Positions 16,521-23,577 of a DNA stretch of 64,000 bases are shown piece after piece. How positions within the stretch are numbered: position 1 is the first letter of the stretch; each line of letters begins with the position of its first letter. Made by a program: the position numbers and the translations under genes. The stretch is taken from NCBI RefSeq assembly GCF_014208105.1, contig NZ_JACHMQ010000001.1, positions 2,914,001 to 2,978,000 of the forward strand, written 5' to 3'. Source of the DNA: Actinomadura coerulea. Its GTDB lineage: Bacteria > Actinomycetota > Actinomycetes > Streptosporangiales > Streptosporangiaceae. The notes beneath the pieces are model-generated. The model saw nothing but the letters and a program-made list of their open reading frames with translations. It was not told where the DNA came from and did not search any database.

Positions 16521-17596
16521 CGGACCCCCTCGGCGAGACGGGAAGCGTGGGTCGGGGCGGTCGCCGGGACGTGCGCCGGGCGCAGCGACTCGAACTCCTT
16601 GCGCAGCACGGGCACGACCTCCTCCCCCAGCATGTCGATCTGCTCCAGGACCGTCTTCAGCGGCAGCCCCGCGTGGTCCATCAGGAACAGCTGGCGCTGG
16701 TAGTCGCCGAAGTGGTCGCGGAACGTCAGCGTCTTGTCGATGACCTGCTGCGGGCTGCCGACCGTGAGGGGCGTCTCCGAGGAGAACTCCTCCAGCGAGG
16801 GCCCGTGCCCGTAGACGGGCGCGTTGTCGAAGTACGGGCGGAACTCGCGGACGGCGTCCTGGGAGTTCCTGCGCATGAACACCTGCCCGCCGAGGCCGAC
16901 GATCGCCTGGTCGGCGGAGCCGTGCCCGTAGTGCTCGTAGCGGCGCCGGTACAGGCCGATCAGGCGCTGGAAGTGGTCCGTCGGCCAGAAGATGTGGTTG
17001 GCGAAGAAGCCGTCGCCGTAGAAGGCGGCCTGCTCGGCGATCTCCGGGCTGCGGATCGAGCCGTGCCAGACGAACGGCGGGACCCCGTCCAGCGGCCGCG
17101 GCGTCGAGGTGAACGACTGGAGCGGCGTGCGGTACTTGCCCTCCCAGTCGACGACGTCCTGGCGCCACAGCCGGTGCAGGAGGTGGTAGTTCTCGATGGC
17201 GAGCGGGATGCCGTCGCGGATGTCCTTGCCGAACCAGGGGTAGACGGGTCCGGTGTTGCCGCGCCCCATCATCAGGTCCACCCGGCCGTCGGCGAGGTGC
17301 TGGAGCATCGCGAAGTCCTCGGCGATCTTCACCGGGTCGTTGGTGGTGATCAGCGTGGTCGCGGTGGACAGGATCAGCCGCTCGGTGCGCGCCGCGATGT
17401 AGCCGAGCATCGTGGTCGGGGAGGACGGCACGAACGGGGGGTTGTGGTGCTCGCCGGTCGCGAAGACGTCCAGGCCGGCCTCCTCGGCCTTGAGCGCGAT
17501 CGCCACCATGGCCTTGATCCGCTCGGCCTCGGTCGGGACGCGGCCGTCGGTCGGGTCGGGGGTGACGTCGCCGACCGTGAATATCCCGAACTGCAT
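16517..17596 (-). CDS. LLM class flavin-dependent monooxygenase (CE1758-like)
   Basis: 359 residues of the bacterial luciferase-like TIM-barrel family: MQFGIFTVGDV, EEAGLDVFATGEHHNPPFVPSSPTTMLGYIAARTERLILSTATTLITTNDPVKIAEDFAMLQHLADGR and DGFFANHIFWP. It uses FMNH2 and O2 to oxygenate an unknown organic substrate; the reductase downstream overlaps it and probably feeds it. Start ATG 17596 has GGAGG spaced 5 bases; the four-residue longer start at 17608 is less well placed. Confidence 0.9.
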   Translation of the reverse strand: MQFGIFTVGDVTPDPTDGRVPTEAERIKAMVAIALKAEEAGLDVFATGEHHNPPFVPSSPTTMLGYIAARTERLILSTATTLITTNDPVKIAEDFAMLQHLADGRVDLMMGRGNTGPVYPWFGKDIRDGIPLAIENYHLLHRLWRQDVVDWEGKYRTPLQSFTSTPRPLDGVPPFVWHGSIRSPEIAEQAAFYGDGFFANHIFWPTDHFQRLIGLYRRRYEHYGHGSADQAIVGLGGQVFMRRNSQDAVREFRPYFDNAPVYGHGPSLEEFSSETPLTVGSPQQVIDKTLTFRDHFGDYQRQLFLMDHAGLPLKTVLEQIDMLGEEVVPVLRKEFESLRPAHVPATAPTHASRLAEGVR

Positions 17597-17749
17597 GCCG
17601 GCCTCCAAATAGTAGAACTTTCAATCATCCTACCGAACCCCGGCCCGCCGGCGGGTATTCCTGCCCCTCCCGGGGGGCGAGGACGCCAGGCGGGCCGGGG
17701 GGAGGCGGCGATCGGCCCCCGCCGGACCTCCGGTCGCGCGCACCGCCTC

Positions 17750-18916
17750 CTAGGCGGCGGGAACCGGTCGCAGCGGCGCCGGGCGCGGGACGGCGGGCAG
17801 GAAGAGGCGCCCGCTGAGCGCGCCCCGGACCGTCTGGACGCCGGCCACGGCCCAGGCCGCGACGAGGAGGAGGTAGAGGAGCACGGCCACGTCGGTCAGC
17901 GCGTCCAGACCCGTGATCCGCGACAGGCCGGACGCGCCGGTCACGCACGTGCCGACCGGGAAGGTGAACGCCCACCACGTCATCGCGAACGGCATGCCGC
18001 CGCGCAGCGCCCGCAGGTTCGCGGTCGCCGCGATGACCAGCCAGAGCAGCGCGAAGCCCATCACCGGCGCGCCGTAGAGGACGGCGAACGCGCGCGCCGC
18101 CGCCGCGTATCCGGGAGCGGCCTGCCCCGCCGCGTTCGCGATCTGCACGACGGCCGTGGTGGACTGCCCGAGCGGCCCGAGCACGAGGAACAGCGTCGGG
18201 GTGAGGGCGACCGGCGAGGACGGGCCGCCGGCGAGCCGCGACCAGATCCCGGGCAGCAGGACCAGCGTGGCCAGCAGGCTCGCGCCGAACAGGCCGTAGC
18301 AGCCGAACAGCATGGTGGCGCGGGCCTGCCCCTCCGGCAGGTGCGGGACGAGCGCGGGGCCGAGCGCCGCGGCCACCATCGGGGCGACGACGGGCAGCAG
18401 CCAGGTCGGGTTCGCGGGCCCCGGATCGTGCCGGGTGATCATGAGGTAGGGGACGCCGGCGGCGGCCAGCACCGCGTAGAGGGTCCCGAGCGTCCAGAGG
18501 ACGGCGTCCAGGGCGATCGCCGCCTGGGTTCCGATCACCTCGGGGCCGAGCATGAGCGTCCCGTAGCCGACGGCGAGCATCGCCATCGGCGGGCAGCCGT
18601 AGAACACGGCCGTGGCGGGGTTGTCCAGCAGCTGGAACCGCGCCACGTCCGCGTGCCGGACGAAGTGGACGGCGCGCGCCGCCATGAGCGCGAGGAGCAT
18701 CAGCAGCGAGCCCGCCCACACGACCACGGCGAAGGCGTGCAGGCCGGGGACGTCCACCGGCAGCGCGTTCGCCCCGTTCGCAACGATCGACGTGCCCATG
18801 ACGGCCGCGTACCAGTTCGGACCGAGATGCCGGAACGCCTCGGTCGGGCGGTCGAGCGCGCCCAGCAGGGCGCGGTTCGGGGTGGGGAGGCTCATGATGT
18901 CCAGGTTCCACCGCAT
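17750..18916 (-). CDS. TDT family transporter (TehA/SLAC1 fold)
   Basis: 388 residues with about ten hydrophobic helices and the family opening HLGPNWYAAVMGTSIVANG (about residues 30-48), followed by the repeated five-hairpin pattern of TehA/SLAC1 channels. Known members export tellurite, sulfite, malate or other anions; the substrate here is undefined. The N terminus may be 18916 (MRWNLD) or 18895 (MSLPTP); neither has a strong ribosome site. Divergent from a LysR gene, its likely regulator. Confidence 0.85.
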   Translation of the reverse strand: MRWNLDIMSLPTPNRALLGALDRPTEAFRHLGPNWYAAVMGTSIVANGANALPVDVPGLHAFAVVVWAGSLLMLLALMAARAVHFVRHADVARFQLLDNPATAVFYGCPPMAMLAVGYGTLMLGPEVIGTQAAIALDAVLWTLGTLYAVLAAAGVPYLMITRHDPGPANPTWLLPVVAPMVAAALGPALVPHLPEGQARATMLFGCYGLFGASLLATLVLLPGIWSRLAGGPSSPVALTPTLFLVLGPLGQSTTAVVQIANAAGQAAPGYAAAARAFAVLYGAPVMGFALLWLVIAATANLRALRGGMPFAMTWWAFTFPVGTCVTGASGLSRITGLDALTDVAVLLYLLLVAAWAVAGVQTVRGALSGRLFLPAVPRPAPLRPVPAA

Positions 18917-18943
18917 TGACCGTCATCAGTAGAGGTCATGGCT

Positions 18944-18971
18944 CTATGGGGTCATAAAGTGGCCCTATGGG
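18944..18971. promoter_or_regulatory. Direct repeats between TDT transporter and LysR genes
   Basis: CTATGGG occurs at 18944-18950 and again at 18965-18971, within the longer similar blocks TCTATGGGGTC and CCTATGGGTCC. The start-to-start distance is 21 bp, two helical turns, as expected for cooperative binding by a LysR tetramer on one DNA face. TAGAAT (18976-18981) is a good -10 placed 7 bases before the lysR ATG, predicting a leaderless transcript. Confidence 0.45.
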
Positions 18972-18988
18972 TCCGTAGAATCGCGGTC

Positions 18989-19903
18989 ATGGCCGTCTCG
19001 CACCGCGTCCCCGACCTCGGCGCCCTCGAACTGCTGCTCGCCGTCGTCCGCCTGGGCAGCGTCGGGCGCGCGGCGGCCGAGCTCGGCGTCACCCAGCCCG
19101 CCGCCAGCGCCCGGATCCGCTCGATGGAGCGACTGATCGGCGTGGCGCTGCTCGAACGGTCGCCGCGCGGCTCCCGTCCCACCGAGGAGGGCGCGCTGGT
19201 CGCCGAGTGGGCCCGGCAGGTGGTCGCGGCGGCGGAGGCGCTCGACGCGGGGCTCGACGCGCTGCGCGAGCGGCGCGACGGGCGGCTGCGCGTGGTGGCG
19301 AGCCTCACGGTCGCCGAGTACCTGATGCCGGGCTGGCTGGTGACCCTCAGGACCGTCCGCCCCGGCGTCGCGGTGACCCTGCGCACCGCCAACTCGACCG
19401 TGGTGGCCGAGCAGGTGCGCGGCGGCGCCGCGGACCTCGGGTTCGTGGAGGGGGCGCGCACGCCGGCCGGACTGCACGGCACCGTCGTCGCCACCGACCG
19501 GCTGGTCGTCGTGGTCGGCCCGGGCCACCCCTGGGCGCGGCGGCGCTCCGGGGTCCCGGCCGCCGAGCTCGCGCGGACGCCCCTCGTCCTGCGCGAGGAG
19601 GGCTCGGGGACGCGCGAGGTCCTGGACCGGGCGCTGGCCGCGCACGGCGGGACGGCGCCGCCGATGCTGCAACTCGCCTCCACCACCGCGCTCAAGGCGG
19701 CGGCCGTCTCCGGCGCCGGGCCGGTCGTGGTGAGCGATCTGGCGGTCGCCGACGAGGTGGCCGCCGGGCGGCTGGTCTGCGTCCCCGTCCCCGAACTGGA
19801 CCTCGCACGCCCGCTGCGCGCGGTCTGGCCGGCGGGCCGGCGCCCCGCCGGTCCCGCCCGCGAGCTCCTGGGCCTGACCCGCGCCTCCCGCGCCGGCGGC
19901 TAG
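18989..19903 (+). CDS. LysR family transcriptional regulator
   Basis: 304 residues. The N-terminal helix-turn-helix is typical: LELLLAVVRLGSVGRAAAELGVTQPAASARIRSMERLIGVALLERSPRGSRPTEEG (about residues 10-65), followed by the two-lobed substrate-binding domain. It is divergent from the TDT transporter and probably controls it. Start ATG 18989 (MAVSHRVPDLG) is chosen because it begins just before the first helix and sits 7 bases after a TAGAAT -10; the upstream ATG 18938 adds an unlikely basic leader. Confidence 0.92.
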   Translation: MAVSHRVPDLGALELLLAVVRLGSVGRAAAELGVTQPAASARIRSMERLIGVALLERSPRGSRPTEEGALVAEWARQVVAAAEALDAGLDALRERRDGRLRVVASLTVAEYLMPGWLVTLRTVRPGVAVTLRTANSTVVAEQVRGGAADLGFVEGARTPAGLHGTVVATDRLVVVVGPGHPWARRRSGVPAAELARTPLVLREEGSGTREVLDRALAAHGGTAPPMLQLASTTALKAAAVSGAGPVVVSDLAVADEVAAGRLVCVPVPELDLARPLRAVWPAGRRPAGPARELLGLTRASRAGG

Positions 19904-19934
19904 CCGCGGCGGGCCGGGCCGCTCGGGCGGGCGG

Positions 19935-20543
19935 TCAGCGGTCGAGCGGGACCTCGGCGCCCGGGGAGGGGACCTCGACGGCGGCGAACACGGCCTGGAT
20001 CTCCAGCGCGATCGCGATCTCGTCGCCGAGCATGACCCGGTCGCCCTGGAGCGGGATGTTGAACTCGATGCCGAAGTCGCGGCGGCTGATGGAGGCGGTC
20101 GCGGTGAAGCCCGCGCGGAGGCCGCCCCACGGGTCGGGGCCGACGCCGTGGAACTCGGTCAGCAGCCGGACCGGACGGGTCACGTTCTTGATCGTCAGGT
20201 CGCCGTGCAGGTGGTAGCGGGGCGTGCGGGCCCGGCGGCCGATCGCGGCGCGTTCCACACCGGTACCGGTGAAGCTCATCACCGGGTGGCGGCGCACGTC
20301 CAGGAAGTCGGCCGAGCGGACGTGCTCGTCCCGCTCGCTGCTGCGGGTGTCGATCGAGCCCATCCGGATCTCCGCGCGGGCGGTGGACTCCAGCGGGTCC
20401 CTCCCGACCACGACCTCCCCCTCGAAGTCCGGGAACGAGCCGCGAACCGTCGTCATCAGGTGCCGGACCGAGAAGGTGATCTCGGAGTGGACCGGGTCGA
20501 TGGTCCAGCGGCCGGCTTCGAGGTCGGGTACCTCGCCACCCAT
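19935..20543 (-). CDS. YceI family protein
   Basis: 202 residues of the YceI lipocalin-like family: WTIDPVHSEITFSVRHLMTTVRGSFPDFEGEVV, IRMGSIDTRSSERDEHVRSADFLDVRRHPVMSF and YHLHGDLTIKNVTRPV. The fold binds long isoprenoid or fatty-acyl chains. There is no signal peptide, so this is the cytosolic actinobacterial type. ATG 20543 has a GGGGGG tract 4 bases upstream; ATG 20555 has none. Confidence 0.92.
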   Translation of the reverse strand: MGGEVPDLEAGRWTIDPVHSEITFSVRHLMTTVRGSFPDFEGEVVVGRDPLESTARAEIRMGSIDTRSSERDEHVRSADFLDVRRHPVMSFTGTGVERAAIGRRARTPRYHLHGDLTIKNVTRPVRLLTEFHGVGPDPWGGLRAGFTATASISRRDFGIEFNIPLQGDRVMLGDEIAIALEIQAVFAAVEVPSPGAEVPLDR

Positions 20544-20556
20544 CAATCCCCCCATA

Positions 20557-20568
20557 AGTTAGATAACT
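20557..20568 (-). promoter_or_regulatory. AGTTA-GA-TAACT operator-like palindrome before yceI
   Basis: A 5-bp-arm inverted repeat with a 2-base centre, two bases upstream of the longer yceI ATG (20555). Its form (AGTTA/TAACT) resembles MarR-class operators. No marR gene is adjacent. Confidence 0.35.
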
Positions 20569-20630
20569 CGGCAAAAGTACCCCAAAAGTCACTCTGGTCT
20601 GTCCGGGCCCGGAGGGGGAATGCTTCGGAC

Positions 20631-21434
20631 ATGATCGGTGAACACGTGCTCGCCGGATACGTCCCCGACGCGGGCGGCCGGGAGGCACTCGACCTCGCCC
20701 GCGGGATCGTCGCGCTGACCGGCGGCCGGCTGAGCGTGGCGACCGTCCATCCGCCGGACCTGCCCGCCGCGGCCGGCGAGGCCCGCGCCCTCCTGGAGCA
20801 GGTGGCCGGCCTCCTGGACGGGGAGCCCGCGGACCTGCTCGTCCAGGAGGGCCGCAGCGTCGGGCGCGGCCTGACCGTGCTCGCCAGCCGGATCGGCGCC
20901 GACCTGATCGTCGTCGGCTCCCCCGAGGGCGGCGCCCGCGGCCGGATCGGCGTCGGCGCCGCCGCCGACCACCTGCTCCACTCGGCGACCGAGGCCGTGA
21001 TGCTCGCCCCGTCCGGCCACCGGCCGCCCGACGAGCTGGCCCGGATCACGGTCATGTACGTGCGGCGGCCCCAGTGCGACGAGGCGGTGATCCGCGCCGC
21101 CCAGGCCGCCGAGCGCCTGGAGGTGCCGCTCCGGCTGGTCACCCTGGCCATCGGCGACGTCAACCCCGAGCCGCTCCGCGACGACCTCGCCCTCGCCATC
21201 CGGCTCGCCGTGGACTCCGCGGACCTGGTCCCCGAGGACGTCACCGCCGAGGTGGCCGAGGGCGACGACGTCGCGGACGCGCTGGAGGACGTGGACTGGC
21301 CCGAGGGCGAGCTGCTCGTCTGCGCGTCCAGCGAGGACGCGGCCGCCCACCGCGTCTTCCTCGGCGAGGTGGCTCTCAAGGTCCTGCGCGCGGCGCCCTG
21401 TCCGGTCGCCGTCCTCCCGCGAGGCTACTACTGA
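20631..21434 (+). CDS. Universal stress protein, tandem UspA domains
   Basis: 267 residues comprising two UspA-type Rossmann-like domains (about 1-130 and 135-267). The first domain ends with GADLIVVGSPEGGARGRIGVGAAADHLLHSATEAVMLAP, close to the ATP-binding pattern G-2X-G-9X-G(S/T). The second ends ELLVCASSEDAAAHRVFLGEVALKVLRAAPCPVAVLP, with a weaker nucleotide loop. Cytosolic; probably a stress-state protein of unknown partner. GGAGGGGG lies 12 bases before ATG 20631. Divergent from yceI. Confidence 0.9.
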   Translation: MIGEHVLAGYVPDAGGREALDLARGIVALTGGRLSVATVHPPDLPAAAGEARALLEQVAGLLDGEPADLLVQEGRSVGRGLTVLASRIGADLIVVGSPEGGARGRIGVGAAADHLLHSATEAVMLAPSGHRPPDELARITVMYVRRPQCDEAVIRAAQAAERLEVPLRLVTLAIGDVNPEPLRDDLALAIRLAVDSADLVPEDVTAEVAEGDDVADALEDVDWPEGELLVCASSEDAAAHRVFLGEVALKVLRAAPCPVAVLPRGYY

Positions 21435-21466
21435 GTAGTCCCTTTTGACCGGTTCCACGGAACAGC

Positions 21467-21496
21467 TTGCCGCCCACCGTTTACCTCGGCTACATT
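21467..21496 (+). promoter_or_regulatory. Putative promoter of the CHAP-domain gene
   Basis: TTGCCG (21467-21472) and TACATT (21491-21496) are separated by 18 bp, about 95 bp before the CHAP start. A 12-bp palindrome GTTCC-AC-GGAAC lies just upstream (about 21452-21463). Confidence 0.4.
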
Positions 21497-21591
21497 CCGT
21501 CGAGATCGGAACGTGACCTTCGACCGGGGCGCGTTCCGTCCCCCGGTCGGGCGCCACCTCGCCCGAACGAGCGAGGCGCGTCAGGAGCGAG

Positions 21592-22569
21592 ATGGACCCG
21601 ATCGGCAAGAAGCTGCTCGACATCGCCACCAAGGAGCTCGGGTACACCGAGAAGGGCGACGGCTACACCAAGTTCGGCGAGTGGTACCGCAAGAACATCG
21701 ACGGCGACCACGACGAGTACTTCACGACGGCGCCCTGGTGCGACATGTTCCTCGCCTGGGCCGCCGACAAGGCCGACGTCACCGGCCAGGCCGGGCAGTT
21801 CGCCTCCACCGTCGACCACGCCAAGTGGTTCAAGAAGAACGACGCCTGGGGCCACGACCCCGAACCCGGCGCCATCGTCTTCTACGACTGGAACGGCTCC
21901 GGCGACATCGACCAGATCGACCACGTCGGCATCGTCGAGAAGGTCGACGGCCGCACGCTCCACACCATCGAGGGCAACGCCGACGGCTACAAGCTCATGC
22001 GCAAGACCCGCGACATGGACTCCGTCGTCGGCTTCGGCTACCCGTCCAAGATCAAGGTCGAGGCGAAGTACACGCCGAAGCACGCCGCCCCCGCCCCCAC
22101 CGTCGACCAGGTCGGCGCCCCCGCCGCCGCGACGCGCACCCACGAGCAGCACACCCCCGCGCCCGCGCCCGCCCCTGAGCACGTCCCCGCCCAGGAAGTC
22201 GTCCTCGGCGGAATCCTCGCCTTCGTCCTGTGCGGCACCGTGGCCCTCGCCGCCGGCCGCGCCGCCGCCGCGAAGGCCCCCACGTCCCCGCCCATCCGCG
22301 TCCGCAAGCGCGGCAAGCACCACCGCCCCGCGACCCCCGTCGCCCTCCCGGCCGACGTCACCCCCGCCGACCTCGACGCCGCCGACGCCGGCACCACCCT
22401 GATGCCCGCCATCTCGCTCGCCGCCGCCCACGCCGCCGAGGACCGCGAGTTCTGGGGCCGCATCGCCCACCTCGAAGAGGACGGCGAACTCGACTTCTGG
22501 AACACCCTGCACGCCGAGCTCACCGACTCCGAATCCGACCGGTACGCAAGCACTCCAGGATTCCGCTAG
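21592..22569 (+). CDS. CHAP-domain protein with single membrane helix and no signal peptide
   Basis: 325 residues. Residues 1-150 form a CHAP/NlpC-type cysteine amidase fold: C50 in APWCDMFLAWA and H111 in DQIDHVGIVEKV are the expected catalytic pair, with EPGAIVFYDW between. A Pro/Ala/His linker (about 163-200) is followed by one hydrophobic helix (about 203-222), a basic patch (RVRKRGKHHR) and an acidic tail. There is no N-terminal export signal, so the positive-inside rule would leave either the catalytic half outside without a cleavable signal or the tail inside; topology needs testing. CHAP enzymes cleave peptidoglycan peptides. AGGAG precedes ATG 21592. The stop codon overlaps the -10 of the tRNA operon. 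Confidence 0.85.
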   Translation: MDPIGKKLLDIATKELGYTEKGDGYTKFGEWYRKNIDGDHDEYFTTAPWCDMFLAWAADKADVTGQAGQFASTVDHAKWFKKNDAWGHDPEPGAIVFYDWNGSGDIDQIDHVGIVEKVDGRTLHTIEGNADGYKLMRKTRDMDSVVGFGYPSKIKVEAKYTPKHAAPAPTVDQVGAPAAATRTHEQHTPAPAPAPEHVPAQEVVLGGILAFVLCGTVALAAGRAAAAKAPTSPPIRVRKRGKHHRPATPVALPADVTPADLDAADAGTTLMPAISLAAAHAAEDREFWGRIAHLEEDGELDFWNTLHAELTDSESDRYASTPGFR

Positions 22570-22572
22570 AGT
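22567..22572 (+). promoter_or_regulatory. Probable -10 element of the tRNA operon
   Basis: TAGAGT at 22567-22572, 40 bases before tRNA-Gly, shares its first three bases with the stop codon of the CHAP gene. No good -35 could be set at 16-18 bp. Confidence 0.4.
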
Positions 22573-22611
22573 TGTTCGTGCGAGCCCGGGGGGCGACCCC
22601 CGGACCGGCAC

Positions 22612-22684
22612 GCGGACGTGGCTCAGTTGGTAGAGCATCACCTTGCCAAGGTGAGGGTCGCGGGTTCGAATCCCGTCGTCCGCT
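22612..22684 (+). tRNA. tRNA-Gly (anticodon GCC)
   Basis: Complete cloverleaf: acceptor GCGGACG/CGTCCGC, D-arm GCTC..GAGC, anticodon arm TCACC-TTGCCAA-GGTGA with GCC at 22645-22647, and T-arm with loop TTCGAAT. The CCA end is not encoded. First of three clustered tRNA genes. Confidence 0.97.
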
Positions 22685-22712
22685 CTGAGAGGCCCCCGTC
22701 AGGCCTCGCTCT

Positions 22713-22783
22713 GGTGGAGTGGCCGAGAGGCGAGGCAACGGCCTGCAAAGCCGTGTACACGGGTTCAAATCCCGTCTCCACCT
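22713..22783 (+). tRNA. tRNA-Cys (anticodon GCA)
   Basis: Acceptor GGTGGAG/CTCCACC, anticodon loop CTGCAAA with GCA at 22745-22747, T-arm ACGGG-TTCAAAT-CCCGT. CCA is not encoded. It lies 28 bases after tRNA-Gly. Confidence 0.95.
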
Positions 22784-22797
22784 CGCAGCACACGCAA

Positions 22798-22869
22798 GGG
22801 CGATTAGCTCAGTGGGAGAGCGCTACCTTGACACGGTAGAGGCCACTGGTTCAATCCCAGTATCGCCCA
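22798..22869 (+). tRNA. tRNA-Val (anticodon GAC)
   Basis: Acceptor GGGCGAT/ATCGCCC, D-arm GCTC..GAGC, anticodon arm CTACC-TTGACAC-GGTAG with GAC at 22830-22832, T-arm CACTGG-TTCAAT-CCCAGT. It lies 14 bases after tRNA-Cys. Confidence 0.96.
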
Positions 22870-22927
22870 CGAGTCGGGCTGTCGTGGTCGGCGCTTTGCG
22901 CCTTCCCCGATGGCCCGCAATGCTTTT

Positions 22928-22974
22928 CTGGGGGCGACCCCCAGACCCCCGATGTGGGGGACTCCGTCCCCCAC
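22928..22974 (+). terminator. Double hairpin after the tRNA cluster
   Basis: Two perfect stems in tandem: CTGGGGG-CGA-CCCCCAG (22928-22944) and GTGGGGGA-CTCCG-TCCCCCAC (22954-22974). They begin 59 bases after tRNA-Val and probably end the tRNA transcript. A related GGGGG-CGA-CCCCC block stands just before tRNA-Gly (about 22589-22601). The rest of the gap to 23090 holds nothing recognisable. Confidence 0.6.
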
Positions 22975-23090
22975 GCCCCCTGCGTGCGGGCTGAGCTGTC
23001 TGGCGCGTCCTTGGGACTCACGTGGCTGGGCTTAGCGATCTCCCCCTCCCCTGGCCGTGGTTGAGCGGCCCGGGGAACTGACGGCCGTGG

Positions 23091-23501
23091 TCAGGAGTCG
23101 AGGACGGCGGCGACGGCTTCGATCTCCACGAGCTGGTCGTGGTAGCCGAGGACGGTGACGCCCATCAGCGTGCTCGGGACGTCGTGATCGCCGAACGCGT
23201 CCCGGACCACTTTCCAGGCCGCCCCCAGGTCCTCCTGCCGAGAGGACGCGACTAGTACGCGGGTACTGATGACGTCGTCGAGTGACGCCCCGGCGTCCGC
23301 CAGAGCGGTCCGCATGTTCTCCAGGGCCTTGGCCGCCTGCCCGGCGTAGTCGCCGATCGCGGCGGTGGAGCCGTCCTCGTCCAGCGGGCACGAACCGGCG
23401 AGGAAGATGAGGCGGGCATCCGCCGGGGCGGTCGCCGCGTAGGCGTACTCGGCGACGGAGGACAGCGACGCAGAGCGGATCAGCGTGACGGCACGCGGCA
23501 T
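23091..23501 (-). CDS. RidA/YjgF family protein lacking the deaminase arginine
   Basis: 136 residues of the Rid (YER057c/UK114) trimer fold: RLIFLAGSCPLDEDG, YAGQAAKALENMRTALADAGASLDDVISTRVLV and a C-terminal VEIEAVAAVLD. Canonical RidA hydrolyses reactive enamines/imines using an Arg in the FPARS segment (Arg105 in E. coli). Aligned without gaps, that position is Thr here (VPSTLMG), so it belongs to one of the Rid subgroups probably without this activity. GGAGGA precedes the start. It lies just downstream of the secreted beta-helix gene on the same strand (76 bp apart). Confidence 0.88.
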   Translation of the reverse strand: MPRAVTLIRSASLSSVAEYAYAATAPADARLIFLAGSCPLDEDGSTAAIGDYAGQAAKALENMRTALADAGASLDDVISTRVLVASSRQEDLGAAWKVVRDAFGDHDVPSTLMGVTVLGYHDQLVEIEAVAAVLDS

Positions 23502-23577
23502 GGGCGTTCCTCCGGGGTGGACGGTCCCCCACCTTTCCAGAGGTCGCCGCGATGGTCGACGTATTTTCTCGGGCGCC

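Noticed and set aside
22928..22974. Possible CRISPR-like or mobile repeat after the tRNAs
   Set aside because: Only two unrelated hairpins without equal spacers; best explained as terminators. No attachment-site duplication of a tRNA end was found.
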